64,000 bases of DNA from CAYLLN01 sp033762315 (GCA_033762315.1 JANRLS010000254.1:10578-74577); one strand, 5' to 3'; shown: positions 18,320-26,808, counted from the stretch's first letter. A program made the numbers and translations. Notes: a model not told the origin generated them from the sequence alone.

Positions 18320-19462
18320 TTGAACCCCGTGCAAATCTCCCGCAATCCCACCCGTTCCGTCCGCATTGGCTCCGTCACGATAGGGGGCGGCCAGCCGGTG
18401 GCGGTGCAGAGCATGACGGCTACGCATACGCAGGACGTGCCCGCGACCGTGGCCTTGGTCAACCTGCTCGATGAGGCGGGAGCCGATGTGGTGCGAATCG
18501 CGGTCGATAACAAGAAGGACGCCGAGGCCCTGGCCGAAATCCGCAAGCAGACGAAGGCGAATCTGTCGGTCGATCTGCAAGAAAATTACCGCCTGGCCGA
18601 GCTGGTCGCCCCGCACGTCGATAAGGTCCGCTACAACCCCGGCCATCTTTATCACCACGAACCGACACGCCCCTGGCAGGACAAAGTCCGCTACATCGCC
18701 CAGGTCGCCAAGGACAACGACTGTGCCCTGCGGGTCGGCGTCAACTGCGGCAGCGTCGATCCCGCCAAGAAGGACCAGTTCGATCCCGAAGACTCGATCA
18801 CGCCGATGCTGGAAAGTGCGTGGGAGCATTGTGACCTGCTCGACTCGCTCGATTTCACGCGGTACTGCGTCTCGCTCAAGGACAGCGACCCAGCCAAGGT
18901 GATCGAGGTGAACCGCCGCTTTGCCGAGCGACGACCCGATGTGCCGCTGCATCTGGGGGTCACCGAAGCGGGCCTCCCCCCCGATGGCATCATCAAAACG
19001 CGGATTGCCTTCGAGCAGCTCCTGAGCCGCGGCATCGGCGACACGATCCGCGTCTCGCTGACCGTGCCCAACGACCAGAAGCCGCTCGAGATTCAAGCTG
19101 GGCGGCAAATCCTGGCCGACATCGCCGCCGGCCGCGTCCGGAGCGTCGTCAACTACGGATTGCCGACCTTGAACATCATCGCCTGCCCGAGCTGCTCGCG
19201 GGTCGAGAACCAGGCCTTCATCGAACTGGCCCAGCAGGTGAAGGAGATGACCCGCTACGCCGCCGACCACGCCATCACCATCGCCGTCATGGGCTGCCGC
19301 GTAAACGGCCCCGGCGAAACCGACGATGCCGACCTGGGCCTCTGGTGCGGACCGAATTTCGTGAATCTTAAGCGCGGCAGCGCCGAACTCGGCGCGTTCC
19401 CCTATGACCAGATTCTGCCCAGGCTCAAGAGCGAGCTCGATGCGCTGATTGCCCAGAAGTAG
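18320..19462 (+). CDS. ispG: 4-hydroxy-3-methylbut-2-enyl diphosphate synthase (GcpE/IspG)
   Basis: IspG converts methylerythritol cyclodiphosphate to HMBPP in the MEP isoprenoid pathway, using a [4Fe-4S] cluster. The N-terminus has the family signature RIGSVTIGGGQPVAVQSMT; cluster ligands are CPSC at about residues 289-292 and the Cys in MGCRVNGPGE at about 326, with the conserved Glu following. Length 380 aa is the short bacterial form without the plant-type insert. The start is TTG at 18320, with GTG at 18329 as alternative; no ATG fits. It supplies precursors for the hopanoid enzymes elsewhere in the window. Confidence 0.96.
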   Translation: MNPVQISRNPTRSVRIGSVTIGGGQPVAVQSMTATHTQDVPATVALVNLLDEAGADVVRIAVDNKKDAEALAEIRKQTKANLSVDLQENYRLAELVAPHVDKVRYNPGHLYHHEPTRPWQDKVRYIAQVAKDNDCALRVGVNCGSVDPAKKDQFDPEDSITPMLESAWEHCDLLDSLDFTRYCVSLKDSDPAKVIEVNRRFAERRPDVPLHLGVTEAGLPPDGIIKTRIAFEQLLSRGIGDTIRVSLTVPNDQKPLEIQAGRQILADIAAGRVRSVVNYGLPTLNIIACPSCSRVENQAFIELAQQVKEMTRYAADHAITIAVMGCRVNGPGETDDADLGLWCGPNFVNLKRGSAELGAFPYDQILPRLKSELDALIAQK

Positions 19463-19485
19463 TTTGGCTGGCTACTTATCGCGGC

Positions 19486-20346
19486 TTAGGGAGTTTGCGC
19501 CGCCTTGTTCCGTGGCGATTCGTCCTGCGGCGTTTCGTCCAGCGTCAGCCGCAGGCCATGGAAGCCCGTGCGGCTGGTGGAGCGCTGCTCGTGCCAGAGG
19601 CGTTCGAGGTGGCTGATGCCGTCGATGGCATACACCTCGCGCAGGGCCCGGTCATGTCCGTGATCGAGAGCCCGCCGCAGGAACTCGACAAACTTCGCCG
19701 GATCGTCGCGCCCCGCCAGAAACGCAGTGACGGATACGCTTTGACCATAAAACGCGGCGACGCGCGACGGATGCGGATAGCCATCGAGCGTCAGCAGATC
19801 CCCCATTCGAAACGCCTGCCGAGCGGCGAGGCCGGTGCTCAGGTCGCGCTCGTGCAGCAATTGCTTGTCGTGCGTGTCGGCCAGCGTGGCCATCCCTTCG
19901 TCGGCCCAGCGCGGTGGTTGGCGAGCGTCGAGCAGGTCGGCCACGATCACATGCGTCATTTCGTGCGCTAGCGCGGCCAGGCCCAGGTCGCTGTCGCCGC
20001 GCAGGTCGATCTGCCGCTTGCTGACCCGCTTGTCCTTGCCGAAATCGAGCCAGCTAGAGCCATAGGTTTGAGCGGCCCCGCTGCCGACGGCTGTCAAATA
20101 CTCGCGCTGCCCCCGATGGACGACGATCTCGCAGCGCGGCGACCAGGCCTCGGCGGGCTGGCCGCACCAATAGGTTTGCAGCCTGGCCTTCCACTTTTCG
20201 CAGTGCGCGGCAACCTCTCGGGCATCGTGCCGAGAAGAATAATTGCGAACGACAAAGCTCAGCGACTCGGCCCGCCAGGCATCGCCTTGCCTGGCGGCCT
20301 GCGCATCTCCCTCGCCTACCGCCAGCAGCAAAAAAGCAATCCACAC
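19486..20346 (-). CDS. Exported gluzincin-like metallopeptidase (peptidase MA-like)
   Basis: The protein carries HEMTH followed about 20 residues later by WADEGMA, the HExxH...E zinc-binding arrangement of gluzincin peptidases (peptidase MA-like family). A short hydrophobic signal peptide (WIAFLLLAVGEGDAQA) opens the protein, so it should act outside the cytoplasm. The start is set at GTG 20346, eight bases after GGAGG; an upstream TTG at 20361 overlaps that Shine-Dalgarno. Length 286 aa. It converges with ispG and diverges from the small exported protein at 20718. Substrate unknown. Confidence 0.82.
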   Translation of the reverse strand: MWIAFLLLAVGEGDAQAARQGDAWRAESLSFVVRNYSSRHDAREVAAHCEKWKARLQTYWCGQPAEAWSPRCEIVVHRGQREYLTAVGSGAAQTYGSSWLDFGKDKRVSKRQIDLRGDSDLGLAALAHEMTHVIVADLLDARQPPRWADEGMATLADTHDKQLLHERDLSTGLAARQAFRMGDLLTLDGYPHPSRVAAFYGQSVSVTAFLAGRDDPAKFVEFLRRALDHGHDRALREVYAIDGISHLERLWHEQRSTSRTGFHGLRLTLDETPQDESPRNKAAQTP

Positions 20347-20717
20347 CGAAGCAGCCTCCAAATTGCCGCTTCCAACGAGCGGTGTGGAAGACTGCTAATT
20401 CAAGCCGTGCGCCGGAGTGAATGGAAATCGCCGATATCCGCCCTGCGGATAGCCGCACTCCGGATGCAACCCCTTGTATGCAAACCACTTAGAGCATCAC
20501 TCACCATTTGCCGACCTGCATCTGCGATTACCCCGGCTAATATCGCCCTGCGCAAGGATAAGGCACGTTTCGCCCAGCCTTAAAGCAGCGGAATGCCGCC
20601 GCATGCAGCCACCTGGTCCCTCTCGCCTTTGTAATCCGTTGCGCGTTGCTTTTTGGCCTGGCGCGCGGAAGATTAGACGGCGTGCTTCTCGTATCTCTCC
20701 CATTCACGAGGTGCCTT
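20347..20717. other. Divergent intergenic region with nested hairpin
   Basis: No gene is supported in this 371-nt gap between two divergent genes for exported proteins. It should contain both promoters, but no consensus pair was identified. The only clear structure is the nested inverted repeat at 20412-20463. Confidence 0.55.
20412..20463. repeat. Nested perfect inverted repeat
   Basis: CCGGAGTG (20412-20419) pairs with CACTCCGG (20456-20463). Inside, TATCCGC (20435-20441) and GCGGATA (20445-20451) form a second 7-bp stem with a 3-nt loop. It could be a structured RNA or an intergenic palindromic repeat. Confidence 0.6.
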
Positions 20718-21023
20718 ATGAAACGGATCGCTTGGTTTTTAGCTTTGAGCTGCCTGGCTGCGACGACCTTTGCCGCGCCCCCCACCCCGGTGCAATCACC
20801 GACCCAAAAGCCGACTCAGGCTCCGGTGCAAGCGCCCACCCAGTCCCCGGTGCAAAAGGGAACGACCGCGATGGCCGAGTCGGGCTACCGCACCTACTCC
20901 TATCAGCCGACAACGTCGAGCTACTATGCTCCGCAGGGCAACATGGGTTATCGCTCGTCGCGCGGCATGGGAAGCTTTGGCAGCACCTACCATAGCGCCG
21001 GCTGGAAGATCACGGGCCGCTAG
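20718..21023 (+). CDS. Small exported Pro/Gln/Thr-repeat protein, 101 aa
   Basis: ATG at 20718 opens a clear signal peptide (MKRIAWFLALSCLAATTFAA) with an Ala-x-Ala-like cleavage site. The mature part starts with PTQ-type repeats (SPTQKPTQAPVQAPTQSPVQ) and then becomes Tyr/Ser/Gly-rich. No catalytic motif. It is probably a small envelope or extracellular protein. The upstream open frame from 20646 lacks a start that would preserve the signal peptide. Confidence 0.75.
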   Translation: MKRIAWFLALSCLAATTFAAPPTPVQSPTQKPTQAPVQAPTQSPVQKGTTAMAESGYRTYSYQPTTSSYYAPQGNMGYRSSRGMGSFGSTYHSAGWKITGR

Positions 21024-21081
21024 GGTTGAAACTCGCCGTCGCAGCAGCGGCTCGGCCAATCGATGCCGGGCCGCTGGCTGG

Positions 21082-21933
21082 CTAGCGCGATTGCCCCGCG
21101 CGGCGCACCAGTTCGGCATTCGCCTTGAGCGGCGGATGGTGCGGATCGAGCGCGAGGCCAATTTCGATCAGTCGCTGGGCGGCGGCGGGTTGCTCATCGC
21201 GCCACAGCGCGATCGCCCAGTTATTCAGCCCCGCCAGCAGGTTCGCGCGAGCGTCTTCATCGCGCTCATCGAGCAGGCAAGCGACCCGCAGCGACTCGAC
21301 CGCCGCCGCGAACTCTCGCCGGGTCAACTGCTCGACTCCCCGATTGTAAAAGAACCGCCCGGCCAGTTCAGCCGCCGAAATGCCGCGCGGAGCTTCCCCA
21401 GTGATATCGAGCTCGCGCGAGAGCCCATCGCGCCGCGTCGGTTCGATGCGCCATTGCGCCTGGCTGGCGAGTCGGCAATAGACGTGCCCCGGCACGGCCC
21501 GAAATTCGAGATCGATTCCGGTGAGGCGACAAAGGTCGGCGTACATCACCAGGGCCGAAAGGCAGTTATAAGGCCCGCCGGCTAGTGCCAGGCGCGGGTC
21601 GGAAGCCGATTCCTCGTAGCGGCCGGTCAGAATTTCGCGATGCAACTCCCGCAGCAGCAATTCAGCCCCGTCGCGCGGCGATAAGCGACGGGCCTGGCGA
21701 CAGTCGATTTTGGTCAAGCGTCGAGCCAATTCCAGCTCGAATGCCGCCACGTCGCTCGCTTCTTTCACGCCGCAAGCCACCAGCGCCGCGGCCGGCAGCG
21801 TGAACTGGTCGAAGACTCCGTCGCGGGCATCGGCCAACAATCGGCCGGTCAAATCCTCGGCCCCGCGCGCATTGCCAGCCCCGGCCAGCGCGGCCGCGAA
21901 GAAAAGCCAGAGGAATGACGGGAATTGCCTCAC
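21082..21933 (-). CDS. Exported transglutaminase-like / TPR protein
   Basis: After a signal peptide (FLWLFFAAALAGAGNARG) the central part has GGPYNCLSALVMYADLCR and VPGHVYCRL, the Cys and His regions of transglutaminase-like (SirB1-type) domains. The C-terminal third is tetratricopeptide-like (FFYNRGVEQLTRREFAAAVE, NNWAIALWRDEQPAAAQRLI). The catalytic role is uncertain because no clear Asp partner was pinned down. The start is GTG at 21933; no in-frame ATG preserves the leader. Length 283 aa. Transcribed divergently from the lipoprotein pair at 22018. Confidence 0.75.
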   Translation of the reverse strand: MRQFPSFLWLFFAAALAGAGNARGAEDLTGRLLADARDGVFDQFTLPAAALVACGVKEASDVAAFELELARRLTKIDCRQARRLSPRDGAELLLRELHREILTGRYEESASDPRLALAGGPYNCLSALVMYADLCRLTGIDLEFRAVPGHVYCRLASQAQWRIEPTRRDGLSRELDITGEAPRGISAAELAGRFFYNRGVEQLTRREFAAAVESLRVACLLDERDEDARANLLAGLNNWAIALWRDEQPAAAQRLIEIGLALDPHHPPLKANAELVRRAGQSR

Positions 21934-22017
21934 CCTCTATTGTGCGCCGCGATTGGCCCGCGTGACGACGCCCCGATTTGCTTTCCTCCGGCGGCCCGGC
22001 GGGGCTAGAATACTAGC

Positions 22018-22581
22018 GTGAACCTTGCCGAATGTATGCGATTTGACGCCCCCCGCCGGCATTGTGCGGCCGGTTGGCTGATCGGGCCGACACTAGCGGC
22101 GGTGCTGGTCGTGACGGGCTGCTTGCCTGCCGCCAATCGGCCCGCCCGGCCGGTGGCTATCCCCGCGAAAGCTCCGGTGGAACCAAAGTCGAGTCAGCCA
22201 GTCGAGACGAGCCCGATCTCCCTCACTTGGGAAGAAATCGATCTGGGAATGGAGCCTGATTCGGTGTATCAACCGTGGATGCGGACGGCCCGCGTTCGCG
22301 ATTTGGAGGGAAAAACGGTCCGCATCACGGGCTACATGTGCGGGGCTATTTTCCAGAAGGCGAACATCCGCGAATTCCCGCTGATGCGCGAGCTGGAATG
22401 CCCGTTCGGCCCCGGCGGACAGGCCCATCACGTGATCGAGGTACAGTTGCAGGGCAATTTGCGAACCAATTTCACCACCGAACCGGTGACAGCGACTGGC
22501 ATATTCAGCATCCGGCCCTATACCGGACCGAACGGCAAGACCTGGTCGCTCTACCATTTGGAGGCGACGGAAGTGGAATGA
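22018..22581 (+). CDS. DUF3299-like lipoprotein, copy 1
   Basis: The N-terminus carries a lipobox (VVTGC), so it is probably lipid-anchored. The rest is one compact beta-rich domain with DLGMEPDSVYQPWM, GKTVRITGYM, ELECPFGPGGQAHH and NGKTWSLYHLEA. The same blocks recur in the next gene, so the two are tandem paralogues. The domain resembles DUF3299 proteins; function unknown. Start is GTG 22018 or ATG 22036; both keep the lipobox. Confidence 0.75.
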   Translation: MNLAECMRFDAPRRHCAAGWLIGPTLAAVLVVTGCLPAANRPARPVAIPAKAPVEPKSSQPVETSPISLTWEEIDLGMEPDSVYQPWMRTARVRDLEGKTVRITGYMCGAIFQKANIREFPLMRELECPFGPGGQAHHVIEVQLQGNLRTNFTTEPVTATGIFSIRPYTGPNGKTWSLYHLEATEVE

Positions 22582-22595
22582 GAGGCAGGGGGGCG

Positions 22596-22628
22596 GGGTT
22601 CAAAGTTCATGGTTCAGGGTTCAAAGTT
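22596..22628 (+). repeat. Short direct repeat GGGTTCAAAGTT
   Basis: GGGTTCAAAGTT occurs at 22596-22607 and 22617-22628, separated by nine bases, in the gap between the paired lipoprotein genes. It lies just before the start at 22638 and may be a small intergenic repeat. Confidence 0.65.
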
Positions 22629-22637
22629 GGTGGAAAC

Positions 22638-23297
22638 ATGCGACGCGAACTGGGCTTGATTCTGGTGGCGATGCTGGCGGGATTTTTCGTTGGCTGTGGC
22701 GGGGAATCGATCGCGAGTACGTCGGCGACGCCAACGGCGGCCGCTCCGATTAGCGCCGCGGACAAACCGGCGGAGGGACTGGCGGTCGAGCCAGCTAGCG
22801 AATCGCACGTGGCTGCCGCCGAGCCAGGCTCCGCATGCGAATCTGCCCCCACCAAGCCGGCCGAAACCCCGACCGCCCCCAAGGGCAAACGGCCGCCGGC
22901 GGATCGCACGCCCCGCCGTCCTGGGGAGGCCGAAAAGATCACTTTCGACGACCTCAACCTCGGCATGGCGGCGGATATGGTTTTTCGCCCCTTTTTGCTG
23001 ACCGACCGGGTCAAGGAGCTCGACGGTCAGCGAGTCAGCATCCTGGGCTTCATCCATGCCGGGGCCGACCGCAAAAAGGCGAAGGAGTTTGTCCTACTCA
23101 AGAACACCGAATGTAAGTTCGGCAAGGATGGCCAGGCCGATCACCTGGCAATGGTTTATCTCGCCCCGGGAGTGACCACCGACTTCACCACCGACGCCAT
23201 CAAGGTCGAGGGGGTGCTGAAGGTCAAGCCCTTCGAGGGGGCCGATGGCAACACCTGGTCGGTTTACGACCTTCAAGAAGCCAAGGTCGTCCGCTAG
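22638..23297 (+). CDS. DUF3299-like lipoprotein, copy 2
   Basis: ATG at 22638 starts a lipoprotein signal with lipobox FVGC near residue 20. A Pro/Ala/Thr-rich linker (about residues 25-95) follows, then the same domain as copy 1: DLNLGMAADMVFRPFL, GQRVSILGFI, NTECKFGKDGQADH and NGNTWSVYDLQEA-type blocks. Copy 2 lacks copy 1's Cys in the CPFG block context but keeps an ECKFG Cys. 219 aa. Likely cotranscribed with copy 1 (56-nt gap). Function unknown; conserved Cys and His suggest metal or redox binding, which is inference. Confidence 0.75.
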   Translation: MRRELGLILVAMLAGFFVGCGGESIASTSATPTAAAPISAADKPAEGLAVEPASESHVAAAEPGSACESAPTKPAETPTAPKGKRPPADRTPRRPGEAEKITFDDLNLGMAADMVFRPFLLTDRVKELDGQRVSILGFIHAGADRKKAKEFVLLKNTECKFGKDGQADHLAMVYLAPGVTTDFTTDAIKVEGVLKVKPFEGADGNTWSVYDLQEAKVVR

Positions 23298-23310
23298 CGG
23301 AATTCATCGC

Positions 23311-23402
23311 ACACAAGCCCGCAGCGCAGCACACAAGCCCGCAGCGCAAGCAAGGGAAATCAGAGAAAACGAATGCTCCTCGCTTGCGCTTCGGACTTAT
23401 GT
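23311..23402. repeat. Intergenic inverted repeat, ACAAGCCCGCAGCG family (copy A)
   Basis: ACACAAGCCCGCAGCGCA occurs twice in tandem (23311-23328 and 23331-23348) and is followed by an imperfect inverted arm ending TCGGACTTATGT at 23402. A second copy of the family is at 30362-30429. It lies after the lipoprotein pair; no gene is present. Confidence 0.75.
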
Positions 23403-23554
23403 TAACCCCTCCAATAGCCGGGACAAAACTGGTCCCGGAATTCCTTCCTCTGTTACCAAACTGCTAGCGGCTCCCCTCATCTTCACGCCCGCCGCCGCTC
23501 GCAGCCGATAAACCAATAGCGGCCCAGGGCCGAATTCTTCGCAAGGATCGCGCT

Positions 23555-24202
23555 ATGCAGCCGGTTTGGCGGCCCGTTTTGCTCTCCCTCGCCCTGGCGA
23601 CTTGCCTGCCGGGATTCGCGGCGGCCCAGAGCAGCTTTTCGTTTTCGATTGGCAGTTACGGCGGTTGCCGCCCGCATCATCACCATCATTGCTGGGGGCC
23701 GAGCTATGGCTGGTATGCCCCGCCGCCGGTTTTCAGCTACTACTACGCCCCGCCGCCGCGCGTGACCTACGTCCAGCCGCTGGTCGTCCAGCCCGCTGTG
23801 ATTCAGCCGGCGGTGATTCAGCCGCAGCAAACCCGCACCGAGCCGACCCCCGCCTCGCCCATTCGCACCGCCGCCGCTCGGACCGAAGGCAAGGCCGAGA
23901 CGCTGCAAATCTGGAACAATGCCGGCCGCCAATTGCCGGTGGCCTTTCTGGCCGATGCGCAGGTAGTTGAGCTGCGCGACGGCCAGTCGCACACCTTCTA
24001 TGGCGGCGGCCCGCGCGTGATCGAGTTCGACCGGGGCGGCGCTTTTGGCTCCGCCCGCTACGAGCTGACCGGCGGCGAGCACGAATTCGTCGCCACCAGC
24101 CGCGGCTGGGACCTCGTTGCCAAAACGAACCGCCCCGCGCCCATTGCCCTGCAGCCCCAGGTGCCGAAGAACTCGCTCCCCAGCGACACCGCGGCGCGAT
24201 AG
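23555..24202 (+). CDS. Exported His/Tyr/Pro-rich protein, 215 aa
   Basis: A signal peptide (LLSLALATCLPGFAAA) is followed by a region with five consecutive His (RPHHHHHCWG), then Tyr/Pro repeats and a repeated QPAVIQP block. The C-terminal 110 residues form a beta-like domain (LQIWNNAGRQLPVAFLAD, YELTGGEHEFVA). The His cluster could bind metal. ATG at 23555 follows AAGGA. No family recognised. Confidence 0.75.
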   Translation: MQPVWRPVLLSLALATCLPGFAAAQSSFSFSIGSYGGCRPHHHHHCWGPSYGWYAPPPVFSYYYAPPPRVTYVQPLVVQPAVIQPAVIQPQQTRTEPTPASPIRTAAARTEGKAETLQIWNNAGRQLPVAFLADAQVVELRDGQSHTFYGGGPRVIEFDRGGAFGSARYELTGGEHEFVATSRGWDLVAKTNRPAPIALQPQVPKNSLPSDTAAR

Positions 24203-24235
24203 GGGGCGAATTTGCGAACTTCGCTTGATCTCCGA

Positions 24236-24910
24236 TCAGTCGGCCAATTCCACGCATAGCGGCCGGTGATCGCTGAGGTTCCGCCAATCGGCATAGTTGC
24301 CGACGACCACTTGGCGAATCTGATCCGTCCAGGCCCTTGGCACGAAGCAGTAATCGACGTGAAAGGGCTGTGATTCTTGCCACCGCCAGTACAACGTGGC
24401 TTCCTCGTCGCCCACGGGGCGCGTGGAGCTCGCGTGATAGGCGCTAGCCAAACCGAACGAATCTCGTAGCGATTTTTCGAGCGCGGTGTGATTAACCTTA
24501 TCGCGCTCATTCCAGCGCGGATGGCTGTTGAAATCGCCCGCAATAACCGTCGGCGCTTGCCGGATGAAGTCGGCGTATCGCTGGACTCCGTCGAGCACCG
24601 CGCGGACATAAGTTGGCCGTCGCTGGGCCCAAACCGCTAGCAGGTGAAACGACCGCGGACCTTCGATCCTCGCGGGAAATACAGAATCGGGCACGGCCGG
24701 ATCGAGAGTTGCCGGCACGATCCGATACGGCGGGAAAGCTAGTACCGCTACTCCCTTCCTATTCACGCCCGGAAAATAGACGCCGGTTTCCGTGGGTTGG
24801 GAGGGCGGCGAGCACTCTTGCAGCACGATGACATCCGCATTGAAAGATGCCAGTTCGTCGGCCCGCTGCTCCGGTTCGCCGCCGACGCAATTCCAGGTAA
24901 TGATTCGCAT
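24236..24910 (-). CDS. Endonuclease/exonuclease/phosphatase family protein
   Basis: MRIITWNCVGG opens the fold; VIVLQEC provides the metal-binding Glu, APTVIAGDFNSHP the Asp-x-Asn pair and LSDHRPLCVEL the catalytic Asp-His of the EEP (DNase I/exonuclease III/inositol phosphatase) superfamily. 224 aa, soluble, no signal peptide. It may be a phosphodiesterase or nuclease; the substrate cannot be told from sequence. A TPR protein gene lies 16 nt upstream on the same strand, so the two may be cotranscribed. Confidence 0.88.
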   Translation of the reverse strand: MRIITWNCVGGEPEQRADELASFNADVIVLQECSPPSQPTETGVYFPGVNRKGVAVLAFPPYRIVPATLDPAVPDSVFPARIEGPRSFHLLAVWAQRRPTYVRAVLDGVQRYADFIRQAPTVIAGDFNSHPRWNERDKVNHTALEKSLRDSFGLASAYHASSTRPVGDEEATLYWRWQESQPFHVDYCFVPRAWTDQIRQVVVGNYADWRNLSDHRPLCVELAD

Positions 24911-24926
24911 TCGTTTGCCTTAGCCG

Positions 24927-25667
24927 CTACTTCCGCAGCCGCTCGGCATGCACGTGCGCCACGTCCCACATGTAGTGCCCAATCTTGTGCTGCTCAGCCT
25001 CCAAAATGTGCTTTTTGGCCTCGTCGGCCCGGCCGGCGGCTTCGTGCCAGAGGCCCAGGTACAGATGGGCATAGAAGAGCCGCGTGTTGAGGTTCTCCTT
25101 GGTCGGGCTCCCCGCCTCGGCTGCCTTCAGCACGTCGGCCGGCTGCAATTTGCCTCGATAGAGATCGAAAATCTGCATCATGGGGATGCGGGGGTCGTTG
25201 TCGATGGGGAGCATGTTGGCCTGGGCCTTTTCGACGCCGTCGGTCCTGGCCACGCACAAGTATCGCCAGGTGCTGTTCTCGACATCCTGGTCGTGAAACG
25301 TCTGGTACAGCTCGAACTGCTTGGCTCCCTTGGCGAACTCGCCGGCATAGTAGTACGAAATTCCCCGCTCCCACTGCTGCGATTCTGACTTTGGATCGAG
25401 CTGCACGTACCTGTCGAAATCGGCCACCGACTCAGCGACCTTGCCCGCCCGAAAATGCTCGCGACCCCGCAGGTAGTAGGCAATCGCCGCGGTCGGCTGC
25501 AGCTTGATCGCGGCCGTCAAATGGGCGATGGCCCCGGCGTGGTCTGCTTGCTGCGCCGCTCGCGTCGCCTTGGTGAGCAAGTCGTCCAGCGCTTCGTCGC
25601 CGAATGCCGCCGCGCCCAACAGGCTCCACCAGACGACCACCACCTCCAGCCATCGCCGCGACACCAT
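24927..25667 (-). CDS. Exported tetratricopeptide protein
   Basis: A signal peptide (VVVVWWSLLGAAAFGD) precedes two or three TPR motifs (AGAIAHLTAAIKLQPTAAIA, YYLRGREHFRAGKVAESVA, QWERGISYYYAGEFAKGAKQ). The second half resembles NlpI-like TPR proteins (MMQIFDLYRGKLQPADVL, LFYAHLYLGLWHEAAGRADE). It likely acts as a protein-binding scaffold in the envelope. ATG at 25667; 246 aa. The EEP-family gene follows on the same strand. Confidence 0.8.
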   Translation of the reverse strand: MVSRRWLEVVVVWWSLLGAAAFGDEALDDLLTKATRAAQQADHAGAIAHLTAAIKLQPTAAIAYYLRGREHFRAGKVAESVADFDRYVQLDPKSESQQWERGISYYYAGEFAKGAKQFELYQTFHDQDVENSTWRYLCVARTDGVEKAQANMLPIDNDPRIPMMQIFDLYRGKLQPADVLKAAEAGSPTKENLNTRLFYAHLYLGLWHEAAGRADEAKKHILEAEQHKIGHYMWDVAHVHAERLRK

Positions 25668-26121
25668 GACGCACCCTCCAAAAATTGAAATCCCACCGCC
25701 AGCAAAATAATGCCACTAGCAGGCCGCCAGCAATCCCGCGACAGCATTTCCACGACTGGTTTCCTTGCGAGCAGCCTGGGCGAATTGGCAACAGCCGGTT
25801 CCACCGCAATTCCATTTTGAGACGGTTTTCTCAGGTCGAGACGCCGCGAGCCCGTGCCACTGGCCGCCGCTCAATCTTCCTGAGTCCAAAAATACGCGAA
25901 AATTACCGACATTTCGCGGCGATTCAAACGCTTCGCGAAATTTTCGCTCAAGTTTCGCCCGAATGGCGCGGCGGTTGCTTCCAATGCGATCCGTCCAGTC
26001 AGACGTCTCCCGCAGGCGACGGTTGACAGTGGGGGCTGTTCATCAAGTCGTACCCTTTTGTGTTTCATTATCGCGGCGAACCGCAAGAATCGTCGCAAGT
26101 CCATCAAGGAGGACCGCTGTC
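25668..26121. other. Divergent intergenic region upstream of csrA
   Basis: This 454-nt gap has no supported gene; an open frame on the minus strand at 25871-26107 looks spurious. It contains the nested inverted repeat at 25896-25947. A TTGACA at 26023-26028 lacks a good -10 partner at normal spacing. The csrA Shine-Dalgarno AAGGAGGA is at 26106-26113. Confidence 0.55.
25896..25947. repeat. Nested inverted repeats upstream of csrA
   Basis: GCGAAAAT (25896-25903) pairs with ATTTTCGC (25940-25947); ATTTCGCG (25911-25918) pairs with CGCGAAAT (25934-25941). The two right arms overlap by two bases, so the stems are stacked or compete. It lies about 175 nt before csrA. Confidence 0.6.
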
Positions 26122-26397
26122 ATGCTAGTGCTCAGTCGAAAAGTTAGCGAAAAGCTGGTGATTGGCGACAACATCACGATCACCGTCACCCGGATTGCAG
26201 GCAATCGGGTCACACTCGGCATCGAAGCGCCGGGCGACGTGCGCGTCATGCGCGGCGAGCTGAAACGCTCGACCGAACCCGCGCCGGAAGCAACTTCTGT
26301 GGCTCCGAAGGCCGTGCCCGCCTTATCCCTCGTCGGCAGTGTCTTTGAATCGCACACCGACACCAAAGACGCCTCGCTGCCGCGGCTCGCGAAGTAA
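26122..26397 (+). CDS. csrA: Carbon storage regulator CsrA
   Basis: The N-terminus MLVLSRKVSEKLVIGDNI and the block GNRVTLGIEAPGDVRVMRGE match the CsrA/RsmA family, which binds GGA motifs in mRNA leaders as a dimer and controls translation. The RNA-contacting residues L4, R6 and the Arg of VMRGEL are present. The 91-aa product has about 40 extra C-terminal residues beyond the core, Ala/Pro/Ser-rich and probably flexible. ATG at 26122 has a very strong Shine-Dalgarno (AAGGAGGA) whose GGA triplets could themselves bind CsrA. The flagellar fliW partner is not visible here. Confidence 0.95.
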   Translation: MLVLSRKVSEKLVIGDNITITVTRIAGNRVTLGIEAPGDVRVMRGELKRSTEPAPEATSVAPKAVPALSLVGSVFESHTDTKDASLPRLAK

Positions 26398-26422
26398 GCG
26401 TAATCACCAACGCCCCGGCTGG

Positions 26423-26767
26423 CTAGTTTTCGCCAGCTGGGCGGGCGGAGGCATAGAACCAGACCATCACGAAGACGATCGTCAGGTTCAGCACCAGCCC
26501 AATCGAAGCGATGAGTGCCGTATCCGCGCTACGGCGGCGAACTCCCAGCACGATCCCCGCGCATCCACAACCAATACCGGCGAGCACGATGGCAAGGCTC
26601 GTCCAGTCCGATAGCCAGGCCAGGCTCCACCAGCGGCCCGTTGGGCCCCCCGTCAGCCGCACGAACAGGCAATTCAGCGCGCACGACACGAGTGCCGCCA
26701 GCGCCGAGCCGCGAGCCAAATAACGGGCCAGCGTTTGGCTTTCGGGGTCGATGGCGGGCGAAGTCAT
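26423..26767 (-). CDS. Small membrane protein, 114 aa
   Basis: ATG at 26767 is preferred because it gives a compact protein with a short polar N-terminus and three hydrophobic segments (ALAALVSCALNCLFV, TSLAIVLAGIGCGCAGIVLG, TALIASIGLVLNLTIVFVMVW). No family motif recognised. It converges with csrA and diverges from ybeY. Confidence 0.65.
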   Translation of the reverse strand: MTSPAIDPESQTLARYLARGSALAALVSCALNCLFVRLTGGPTGRWWSLAWLSDWTSLAIVLAGIGCGCAGIVLGVRRRSADTALIASIGLVLNLTIVFVMVWFYASARPAGEN

Positions 26768-26808
26768 CCCGCCAGCATACTTCCCCCGCCGGTCGCTACA
26801 ATCCACGC

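Noticed and set aside
26023..26028. TTGACA before csrA as a -35 box
   Set aside because: No acceptable -10 element at 16-18 bp; kept only as an observation.
25871..26107. 78-codon minus-strand ORF upstream of csrA
   Set aside because: No motif and no ribosome site; it overlaps the inverted repeats and is probably spurious.
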